Source: Przewalskia tangutica | Lineage: Eukaryota > Streptophyta > Magnoliopsida > Solanales > Solanaceae | DNA length: 64,000 nt | Assembly: GCA_029844215.1 (NCBI GenBank) | Contig: CM056723.1 | Coordinates: 8,516,980 to 8,580,979 of the forward strand | Direction: 5' to 3' | Part shown: in pieces, positions 22,161 through 31,841 of the stretch | How positions within the stretch are numbered: position 1 is the stretch's first letter | How the letters are laid out: each line of letters opens with the position of its first letter | Notes under the pieces: generated by a model | Databases searched by the model: none | What the model was told of the DNA's origin: nothing | Seen by the model: only the letters and a program-made list of their open reading frames with translations | Position numbers and translations under genes: made by a program

Positions 22161-24420
22161 AATACCCCCAACTTAACCTTTGCTCGCCTCGAGCAAAGAT
22201 AGAAAGAAAGAAATAAAAGACTCAAAAACGAAAAATAAAAGACTCACCGACATTGATCACTTTTGTCGCATTTAGTGTTATCTAGAAAAACATGAAGGTT
22301 AGCAGAATAATACGCAGAACATGTAACATGAAATTTTTCAAAGACACTAAACACATTGAGCTAGATATTTCGCAAACTCATATTTATCATGCTTTAATGG
22401 AAGTCAATATACTAAATCACGCATATAAATTCAAAAATCCTATGGCATGCTTACTTGCTATTCTCCACTAATCCCGAATATGCATAAAAGAGATCTTCGT
22501 GACTTTAAGGGTTGTAATGTAGGCTTAGGTAGTGGTTGGTAAAAATTGGCATTTAGGCTCATTTTTGTGTACCATAAGCTCTTTAGCTTTTCAAGATTTC
22601 CCTTTTCTTTTGTTCTTTTCTTCACTTCAATTCTATCTTTTCCTCTTTGTTTTGGGAGAATGAAGAGTATTATAATAACAAGCACCCCCAAACTTAGGCT
22701 TTTGCCTTTTCTTATTACTTTTTATTGGGGTGCAACAAACTCATTCACTCTTTTGTCTCTTTTTAACACAATTGATTCCACTACTTCACATTTTTACTTA
22801 TGGCACAACTGTGGGAATATAGGTGTCAAAGAAGAAGTTTCAATTTTTAGGCTCAATGGGTGACTAGGATACTTTAAAGTTCTGTAGAAAAGAGTGGTAA
22901 AATTGACTATCAAAGAAATGCCCAGTCATCTCCCTATCATGCATATCCTAACAATTTCCCCTCAATTAGCAAGCAATCATAACACAAAGGTTTTCAAAAT
23001 AAACCATGCACAATTAAAATCAAGAAACTCCAATAGACAGATTAAAGAGAGTTTTTGTCATATCTAACCTAGGTGTTTAGATAGTTGCTTCTAATTCCAT
23101 TACATTATTCCACCTTCCTTCACTAGGTGTTTCTAGCAACTACAGATACATGATCTTTGATAGGTAATTATGAAAAAGAAAGAAAAAAAAAGAAAAAAAT
23201 TTGTGACTCAAAATAAACACAAAACAATAAAAAAAGACTTAATTGAAACATAACAAGACACAAATAAAACACCCCAAACTTAAATCAAACATTGTCCCCA
23301 ATGTGTGCAAGACTCAAAGAAAATAAAAGAAAATGACAACTTATCGACAACACACAACGGCCATAACGCTGGTCTGATGATGAAAATTCGAATTTGCACG
23401 GAAATGGCTCTCTGAGTTCCGCCATCGAGATTCGGCGCGCTGCTAGTATCGTGACCCTCTGAGTTCCGCGCATGCCCGATTCCAGCTGGCGCCGACGATC
23501 GCTTTCCTTTTTTCGGCCATTGCTCCTTTTTCCTGCTTTGACTTTTCACCCACTCATCCAACAACACAAAACAAGAACCCAAGACCGTGAGACTGTTTCA
23601 AGACAAAATAAAATAAAATAAAGATGTAAATTAAAATAACATAATTAAAAACATTGGGTTGCCTCCCAACAAGCCACGTTTTTAACGCCTTTTAGCCGGA
23701 CGCAATTAACCTTTCCGAGTGCCCATTGGATCCTTCTGAACCGCTTGCAATCCGCAGAGTTATTGTTGCAGTCTCACTTCAACTACAACAATTGCTTCAA
23801 ACAAGGGCCTCAAATATACGATTATCCCCAAGTATACAAGCATACGCTTGTCTTTTGTGTTCTCTCTAATGTAGGGATCGGTGAGATTCCCTACATCTTT
23901 CAACTCTGGGTGCCTTGATGGTATTGACTTCGTTTGGGAGTCAATTTTGACACCTGGTGTTTCTTTCCGCACAGTACAAGAAAAAGATTTTCCAAGGAAT
24001 CGAAGGTGAATAATCGATCTCTCGCACTCTTCTCCTTCTCTACACCAATTGTCTTGCTGATTCTCAATAGTTGGATTTGGTTCTCCTCAATTTGTTGTTC
24101 GTTGTTGAATATGATTGCGAGTTCTGCTATTTGCGTTTCCAACTTCTTTATGCCCGACCTTATTTCGTCCATGAACTGAGCTTGGGACCTCGTGAGACTG
24201 AGTAGAGTTTCTCGTAATTCCTCCCTCTCTTCCTCTACGGTCGAGCTCGATCATATTGACAAGATAAATCCATGTCTTAGGGATCCCTAAGATAAATCAA
24301 AACCAACAACGAATCACGGCACTCGATTTGTTTTTGTTTAATAACGAAAAACGTAAAAATAAAAAATTAAAACCAAATTAGAAATTAAAAATAGATAATT
24401 TGATATTGAACTATTGCCTA
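22161..24420 (-). other. Element F internal region
   Basis: About 2.3 kb with no intact gag-pol. The plus strand carries CCTTTGCTCGCCTCGAGCAAAG near the 3' LTR and GGGTTGCCTCCCAACAAG near 23660, words typical of this LARD group. The 22546-22863 and 23280-23582 ORFs have no recognisable domains and are not called. Confidence 0.6.
23900..24245 (-). pseudogene. Coiled-coil segment, possible gag remnant of element F
   Basis: The frame reads EEEREELRETLLSL, then RSQAQFMDEIRSGIKKLETQ and IAELAIIFNNEQQIEE, an obvious heptad-rich helix. Athila-type gag proteins have a similar ETQI-containing helix after a long N-terminal region, which is absent here. The frame opens without a clear start near 24250 and degenerates below 23900. 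I rate it as a relic; it could also be chance within a non-coding spacer. Confidence 0.4.
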
Positions 24421-24439
24421 ATCCCCGGCAACGGCGCCA
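24421..24439 (-). other. Element F primer binding site (tRNA-Asp type)
   Basis: The minus strand reads TGGCGCCGTTGCCGGGGAT, six bases from the 5' LTR. This is the classic primer site of Athila-type gypsy elements and their LARD derivatives. Confidence 0.85.
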
Positions 24440-24445
24440 AAAACT

Positions 24446-25949
24446 TGATGCGCGTAATATGCACACACTTTTAAACGCAAGTGCACGTTATCGTATCAAG
24501 TAGTATAGTCTTAGATAAGACCGAATATCGTCCTCTGGGATTAGGGTTCAAGTACCAACTATCTATTTTCTAGTATCTATTTGGCGAATTGATAATTGAT
24601 TTGGTTGTTTATAACTACGAATTATAAAAGCTATAAAGGTTTACTTCAGTTGTAATGAGAATAGGGCTTCTATGTATCCTCACTATCCGCTTATGCTACT
24701 CATTAATGCATTACTTATGGTATTCTTCTTTTGGAGAAAGCAGGTTTCTAAATCGCTTTATACTCCGTTAGGTTATATAAACACTCAACCCCAAAGATCG
24801 TTCCTTACCTAACTTTCGCTGATAAGGGTAACTCTATAGGAGGATTAAGAACAAAAACCTAGTTGACCGTCACGCACAATGCGCAAAATTAGGGTTGTTA
24901 AGCCTCTCATCAACGCTACAAAACTAATTGAGGTATTTTCATCCCCAATTCAAGCCTGTCTACCCAACTTACAGCATATTCACAATCCCCCCTTTTCAGA
25001 ATCTGATTAGAAATCATATAGTGATAATTAGTTGTCAATTAATTACCAAGAATTCAGCTCAATTATTGGATAGATCTCTCAATAAGAAAAACAACCATAA
25101 GCATGCATTAAATTATAGCATAAGTTTCAAGCAATTCAACATAGAAAGCCCTATAAGAGAATTAGTTCCTAGCCATGAATATGACAAGAACTAATTCCAT
25201 GTTCATCATACAAAAGCTGAATTAAAGTAAAGAAAGAAAAAAAAATTACTAAGAACGAGTCTCCAAGCCAAGCATCCAAGGGTTGTGTTGTGGAATATTT
25301 ACAAGGTGGATTGGTGGAAGGATAGATGTAGAATGGTGAATGGTAGAATGGAGAATGAATAATTCTTCTAATGATGTAGAGTATTTATAGCCAAAGAATC
25401 CTTTAGGTGAAGGGTTAAGGATTTATGTAGGAAAGGAAAAGTTATTAGAATCCTTTTAGGTAAGGGTTTTTAGGTAGGAAAAGGTTTTTCTTTAGGTATG
25501 AAAAATTATCCCTTTTTGAAGGAAAAGTTATCCCTTTAGGATTCTCAAACATGTCACCCGCCCAAAGATTTCACAATTCCTCGCCGGCCACAGATCAGGC
25601 CATGGCGCTACCAAATTCAGCAACTCTTCGACTTTCAAGACTTTGGGCGCCATGGCTGCTTTCTGGCCAAGCGCGGTGACATTTTTCTCGCGAATTCCGT
25701 TTAATGCCGTCTTTTCTCGTCCGGACTTCGTCGATTTTCTCTATAATTCCGGAACTTAGACTTCATTTCTTGGCCCTTTTGTGTGCAATTTCATCTCTTT
25801 ATGCTCATTTCATCTCCTTTTCGTCATTTCTCCATTTTTGACCGTGACACAAAAGAAAGGAAAACGACCTAATATCAGACTAAACATAAATAAAATGAGT
25901 AAAATACTAACTAAAATGACTCAAAAGTGTATATAAAATACACCGATCA
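24446..25949 (-). repeat. Element F 5' LTR
   Basis: 1504 bp, matching 20660-22160. Long stretches are identical, while differences are clustered in short GC- or AATTC-containing patches with small indels (for example near 24750, 24975 and 25560-25680). Confidence 0.85.
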
Positions 25950-25954
25950 ACAAT

Positions 25955-27474
25955 AACCGGGCAACAGATCAAGTCGTCGGTCCAATCGACGGGTTTCGGG
26001 TCATGCTATGAATAAAGGGTAAAGCCGCTTGATTTTTGGCTAGAATTGAAAGAAGGGTTCGACTGATCCCCTAAATTGCTATGTAGTTTCTAACTGCTGC
26101 TAAGGTTTCGATGCTATCCCACTGAGCCCTTAATCGATTCTCAGCTCTATCTATGCTCTATTCTCTATTCTGCCCTAAATTGCTATGTGGTTGCCCCTCT
26201 TTCTGCCCTCTGTTCGACTGACTCTCAACTGAGCTCCTAAGTCGATGCAATCCCGTTTCTGCTCTAACTCTACTCTCTGTCTGTGTTTTTCACCCCCTGT
26301 TTCTATGCTATGGATATGCTCCCCTTTCGATGCCTATTGCATGTTCTTAAATAGCCTCACCCTAGGTTCTAAAGTTGGTAAGCAATCAATGCGATTTCGT
26401 ACTGATTCTTGGCGAGATTTGTGCTAATATCGTGTTGATAATCGGGTTATTTCGCACTATAGGACGATTTGGGTCGCTTTGCATGAGTAAGGAAGGTAAT
26501 TTCTGATTTTCGCGATTTGAATAGATTGTGACGAGTTGCCATTTTCAGAAGATTTGGTTTTGGTTATGGTAAGAATACGTTGGTTGGGTGTACGTGGATA
26601 AGGAAAATAAGGGAGAGGTCACCGGATTCTCAGGCGAGAATCTCGGCGACGAAGGCGGCGACTGCATTTTAGGGTTGCTGGTTTTTGTGCGTTTGAGGTG
26701 TTGTCGACGGCCGAGGGTAAAGGGAAATGATGGGCTAGGTAAAGAAAAAGGGAAGTGGGTCATGGGTGAGAAAATAAGGCGTGGTCATGTCAGTGCGTCG
26801 CGGATAAAAGTGGATCACGCGTGGGGTATTAGCTTTAGGTTAGTTATTTTGATTAGGCTTTTAATTAGGTATTTAATAGGTAGAGTTTTAAGTGTTTAAT
26901 TATTTAGGTTCTTTATTAATCTAATTTTGAGTTTAAAATTATTACAATAATAAATGCGGGTGTGCTATTTAATTAGTGCTTGAGTTTGAATTATTGTAAA
27001 GAATAAAGACGGATATGCTATTTAATTAATATTTTAGAATGCGGCGCTATTATTCAAAATCTTATTATTGTGCATTATTGCGAAGTTAAATTAAAATTGA
27101 ATTGAGTTTAGATTAAATTATTTAAATGCACGTATTAGATTAAAATTGATTTTAAATTACCAATGATTATGAAATTCTCTTGCGTATTAATAAACGCGGC
27201 TATGCTACTTGACGCGACGTCATTGCTAAATTATTTATTTTATATATTTATTAATTACTTAAGAAGAGCTTAAAATTAATTAATGCGGGCGCGGGACTCT
27301 AAGTACTAAAAACTCTACGTAAGACGCGGTGCCATTATTAAATTGCTTATTTATGCATGTATTAATGTTTTATTTGCTGCATTTTATTATAAAATTCGTA
27401 AAGAATTATTTTACAAAATTAGTCTAATTTTATGGTTAATGGCTGGACGGGAGGGTCAAAATTGGGTGTCAACA
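25955..27474 (-). repeat. Minus-oriented LTR X, promoter-proximal part
   Basis: It starts on the minus strand with TGTTGACACCCAATTTTGACC at 27474. A TATA-like GGCTATTTAAGAACATGC lies near 26350. A leader follows with repeated CATAGCATCGAAAC and CACATAGCAATTTAGGG words, then GTCGATTGGACCGACGACTTGAT near 25980, where element F interrupts. It continues at 20659. Confidence 0.55.
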
Positions 27475-28990
27475 CCCGTCGACCACCCCTTTCCTCTCCA
27501 CTCATCTCCCTCACCCCATCGCCTGCCGCCGCCTCGCCGCTACGCCTCACCGGCGAGCTACCCTAGCCGACAAAGAACCCTAACCCATCAACCAAATAAC
27601 CTCATCCCGTCGCAAGAAACCACACTCATCGCCATCGACCCGCACCGCACCTCACCGCCACCGCCGAATCCCACCACTGTGGTGGCGTTGTTCGACGACT
27701 GCCGCGAAGCGACGCCGCCACGCTTTGCGCTTTGAAATCATCGTTTGTATCCTTCGTGGCTATTATATTATCGATCGTTGACTGCTTTTACTCTCCGATT
27801 TTTTACCGTCACGGAGTTTTAAGACTCCTACGACCTTGGAACGAGTGATTTTCTGATTTTCTATATTTGTTGGTTGTTCTTGTTGGTGCGTTCTGAAAAT
27901 TGATTTGTTGACTGGGTTGGCTGTGTTGCTATTGTTTGGCCATTTTTAGGCCACGTTTGCTACTGATTCTGGACTGATTTCTGGGCCATGTTGTTGTTGT
28001 TCACTGATTCTGGCTGGTTTCGGGACCGATTTGGAACAATTTGGCTCTTTGATTCATTTTAAACTGGTTAAGGACAAATGCTACTGATTTTTACTATTTT
28101 GCCCTTTTATCTTTTATTAAACTGGTTGAACAAGATACTACACTGTGGTATTGACTGATTTGAACATGATATTACATTGGCCGATGAAAAAGTTATCCGT
28201 CGATTTTTGAGGCCTCCACAGTTGCAAAGACGGAAAATAAAATAAATGAAGCTTTCTGGGCAAGGATGATTTCTTCCACTTACATCGGATAACCAACATG
28301 CGCTTGGCAAGGCGAATTCTCGCAGCCGCACTTGTTTAGGCTGTCCTACTTTATATTTTTACATATCTGAGCCCTCCATGTTTAAAACTATTACTGTTTT
28401 GGCGCGGATCCGAAGGTTTTAGTTATTTTATTATTTTTAGCAATATTGGCCAATGAAGGAATCTCCGTCTGATTTCCAAGGCCTCCCCTGTACAAAAGAC
28501 GGATTTATTTGCTTTGTTTGTTAATTTTTGCTATTATTTTAAAATTTATGTATTCTATTACTAATACTTTTACTAAGTGTAGATGCATTTCAAAAAGAAT
28601 GCCCCGGAGTTTATTTTATGTCGTATTTAATTTCATGTTTTATTATTTTGCATTGTATTTTATTTTAATTGTAAATTATGTAAAATGCTTAGAATAGGTA
28701 GAATAAAAAGAGCAATAAATAATTAACCTAGGTTTGAACGAACAACCGCAAGTTAGCGGATCTTAAAGGATGCCTAACCCCTTCCCTTTAGGATAATAAA
28801 GAACCCTGATCCAGAATCTCACTAATTTCGCAGACCATTAAATGGAAGTCAATTGCAGTATTTTTATTGCAATAAACTAAGTGTCCTAATTCACTATAAT
28901 AATTAGGTGGCGACTCCTTAAAATGCAATTCAGGAATCAACCATGTAGCAGTAGTCCCGTTTCCGACTCCGGTTGAAATGGGGCGTTACA
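27475..28990 (+). repeat. Outer LTR, 3' part
   Basis: It opens with a C-rich leader (27475-27735) like 10620-10856, continues through T-rich DNA, and ends TGAAATGGGGCGTTACA. It carries two diverged copies of a unit ending GGCCTCC...AAAGACGG (28170-28235 and 28452-28505). The inverted conserved core is at 28727-28917. The 130-codon Pro-rich ORF at 27343-27735 is read as leader, not protein. Confidence 0.55.
28727..28917 (+). repeat. Conserved LTR core, copy in the outer LTR
   Basis: Reverse complement of the cores at 11066 and 12364: CCTAGG, CGCAAGTTAGCGGATC, GGGTTCTTTATTATCC (reverse) and AATTAGGTGGCGACTCC. It is more diverged than M1 and M2 are from each other. Confidence 0.7.
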
Positions 28991-29450
28991 CTTAGAATGG
29001 GGGTTATGGAGGACACGAATTAGGGTAGAAGAGTAGTAGCTAGTCCAGCGTAGTACTACCTATACTTACAAACGGGTAGTTGTAGTATTATTATTATAGG
29101 CATGCTTAGCCTATCCTAATAGTAAGCACATTATTGCTTTATATTAATATCTTTTCTTAGAATGTTCTTTAGAAATATCTATCTTTCTATATCGTCCCCT
29201 GTCGTTTGATTTATGTTGCTATGTGCATTTTGTTTGTCTTATTTACATGCATTAGTTATTGCTTCTTTTTCAGAATTCGCTATCATGGCTTAGTAGGTTT
29301 GTTTGTCTTACTTTTCTTGTGCTTTGTCTTGAGACGAGAGTCTCTCGGAAACAGCCTATCTACCTACCAAGGTAGATGTAAGGTATGTGTACACTCTACC
29401 CTCCCCAGACCCCACCTTGTAGGATTCCACTAGGTATGTTGTAGTTGTTG
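28991..29450 (+). pseudogene. RTE LINE 3' end (second half)
   Basis: The first bases (CTTAG) repeat 10047-10051. The LINE frame then continues in phase (LWRTRIRVEE and a stop at 29036). A 3' UTR follows. It ends with GTACACTCTACCCTCCCCAG, ACCCCACCTTGTAGGATT and GGTATGTTGTAGTTGTTGTA, the TTG-rich tail of nightshade RTE LINEs and the SINEs that borrow it. This tail is one of the best family-level markers in the window. Confidence 0.85.
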
Positions 29451-30776
29451 TATACTCTCAAGCCTGAAGTTCCTCTCTTCCCAACCTTCTCCTACATCAA
29501 GGTAAGTCTTTTAGTGCAATTCCATCATCCTCATGCATTCTAAGTTAAACTCATTGTTCTTAAACCTACGATTTTCAAGATAAATTCATCCCAAGGTTTC
29601 AAGGTTCAAGCTTTGGGTTTTCTCTCCAAAGTTCAGATTTCTAATATACGTATTGGAGCAAATAAGATATGTAGAGCTTCTATCCATGTGTAGGAATATT
29701 CATGTTCTTCCCCACGTCACGTTTTTTTCATGAAACATGAATTCTTCATAAGCTTAGAATTTTGTTTTATTATTATGATAACCCTAACTGCATGTAATAT
29801 TATATGTCATGTCTCTATATTACAATTCATAAATTGTATTCATGATAGGTCATTACGATTGTCATGAACTTGTACGTAATTCATGAACTCATGCTTTGAT
29901 TCCCATGAGTTCTTAAACACAAGTTATAATTATCATTACTAAGTTCCATGCAGGTATACATGTTTTCATATTTTACACAAGTTATATTATATATTTATTT
30001 ACATACTAACTTATAATCACAAATCATATTTATAAGCTATATTTATGAAATTCATGTGCTTACATGCCAATTTCCAACTATGAGAAGAAGATATGAGAAA
30101 TGCAATTTCTTTGTAAGTTAACTTGTGTATAAGCTATGTATAGTGAAGGTTATTGTATAGGCTAATCCTTCATTTCTTTTGCTAGATCTTAGTTAAGATT
30201 TCAATGGTTAGAGGTTTGGTCCATGTCTCCTTTAACATATGTAACTTTTTTTGCCATCAATAGTCATGGCAGAGATCAAGCCTACCCCCACACCTATGGA
30301 ATCACAATCATGGTAATGGCTTATTAAAAAACAACATTGGTTACTTCTTCTTTTCCTTAATTTTTAAAATTCATGATTTCCCCCCTATTAATTAATGCTA
30401 TTGACTTCTCTATAAAATTTTGAAAAATAGTAATCAAGCATATAAGATAATGATATTGAATAACGAACATAATTAGCAGAATAAAGGTAATAATCTCGTA
30501 TAAGAAATTTTATGAATGGCAATCAAATCAAACAAAAACCTATTACACGTTTGAGAATAAAAGAGTGCGAGAACTTTTTAAACGCATAATTGGTCCATCT
30601 AAAACAAATTTATTTTTAAAGTAGAGTTATTAGATTTATAACAATTACCTAAAGTTTAACTGTGTATAATTTGAATGTAAAATATTAAATTAAAATTTAG
30701 AATATCAAAAATAAGAAATCCTTATACAAAATATATACGTAGAATATAAGGGGTCGTAAAATTATAACCTACACAC

Positions 30777-30779
<3 letters not shown>
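29451..30779. other. AT-rich spacer downstream of the P450 gene
   Basis: About 1.3 kb without a recognised gene, repeat pair or RNA gene. Confidence 0.5.

Positions 30780-30822
<43 letters not shown>
30780..30822. repeat. (AT)n microsatellite
   Basis: About 21 AT units directly abutting the MULE MITE. Confidence 0.95.
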
Positions 30823-30827
<5 letters not shown>

Positions 30828-30830
30828 AAA

Positions 30831-31213
30831 GGAAAAATGCATAAAATACAGCCCAACCTTTGTCCGGATTTGTTGTAGCACACCTAACCTTTACGGTGGT
30901 CCTATTACCCACCTGAATATATTTTAAAGTATTTTTTGGCATTTATCTGGATAAATCGAACCAAAATCCGATGTGACACAAGTCAGGACTCGATTATGAA
31001 AAAATATAGTGATTCACGTGATCAAATTCCAAGAGAATCAACTGCTTTTGTTTTTTGGACTTTTGTTTAACACGTGTTTGAATTGTTATTCAGCGCATTC
31101 GATAAATGTCAAAGAAATTCCTTAAAATTGTATCCAATGGGGTAATGGGATCCTCGTAAAGGTTAGGTGTGTTACAGTATACAAAGGTTGTGGTGTATTT
31201 AAGACATTTTTCC
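30831..31213. mobile_element. MULE-type MITE with perfect 9-bp target duplication
   Basis: Long TIRs of about 75 bp (GGAAAAATG..., ACAACCTTTGT or CCAACCTTTGT, CACACCTAACCTTTACG) enclose a 383-bp non-coding element. The flanks TAATTTAAA at 30822-30830 and 31214-31222 are identical, the 9-bp duplication typical of Mutator-like elements. Confidence 0.85.
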
Positions 31214-31841
31214 TAATTTAAATGAAGTAATATTACAAACTATAATAAGATATAACATAGTTTTAATTATAGGTAAATTGAAATACCTAACTGCAAAAAA
31301 AATCACATATAATACAAAAATTATTGCAAAAACAGAAGAAAAGAAATGTTAAGTCAAAGGAGGATGCCAATTGTTCAAAGTTGGAGGACTAGTTTGATTT
31401 CAAAACGAAAATAGAGGAAATGATGCCATTTAACAACATATTTTTAGTGTCTAAAATTTAACTCATTATAAGAAATTAAAAATTGTATGTCTCAAATTGT
31501 GAACAATATTAGTGACAAAACTAATTTGACATAACATAATTTTAATTTTGTGGCTATTATTCACAGTAGAAAAAAAAAAGTTTTACTACAAAATTTGTGT
31601 TTCATTAACACTGAATATGTGATCTGATGCATTTAAATATGAAATGTAATTATGTTGCAGAAAATAAGAATTAGAGACGAACTTTTTAATGTAACTACAA
31701 TAATAGTTTTGTGGTTCAACATCACTTTTGTTATACCTACAAAGAACAAAAACATATACTCCATACTTATTGTGAAAGGATAGAAACAATAAGTCAAATT
31801 AACATAGTGTAAGCGACACTTTTTCTAACGCAATATGCCTC
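31214..31841. other. P450 3' flank
   Basis: AT-rich; nothing recognised beyond the likely 3' UTR of the P450 gene. No strong AATAAA was pinned down. Confidence 0.5.

Larger units (their letters stand above)
20660..25949 (-). mobile_element. Non-autonomous LTR element F (LARD/Athila-like)
   Basis: 5.29 kb, with 1.5-kb LTRs (20660-22160 and 24446-25949) around a 2.3-kb interior. A tRNA-Asp-type primer site adjoins the 5' LTR, and a purine-rich TTGGGGGTA (minus strand) adjoins the 3' LTR. Flanks ACAGC (20655-20659) and ACAAT (25950-25954) look like a diverged target duplication. The interior lacks protease, RT and integrase. It keeps only a coiled-coil segment resembling Athila-type gag, so movement would need helper proteins. 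Confidence 0.8.
10052..28990. mobile_element. 18.9-kb nested LTR block inserted into a LINE
   Basis: The block starts TGTTGACAGTCAATTTTGACC and ends GGGCGTTACA. It is flanked by the 5-bp direct repeat CTTAG (10047-10051 and 28991-28995). Removing it joins the LINE reading frame in phase. No gag-pol coding was found in it; it is a stack of LTRs, LTR fragments and a LARD-like element. The outer layer is probably one LTR (10052-10856 plus 27475-28990) into which minus-oriented relatives inserted. Terminal words resemble Tat/Ogre-type gypsy LTRs, a lineage call made from memory. Confidence 0.75.

Noticed and set aside
23280..23582. Possible 100-residue protein in element F
   Set aside because: No start-context, domain or conservation evidence; it lies in the LARD interior, where no ORF other than the coiled-coil relic stands out.
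27343..27735. 130-residue Pro-rich ORF
   Set aside because: It spans the boundary between two LTRs and a C-rich leader; composition-driven with no domain.
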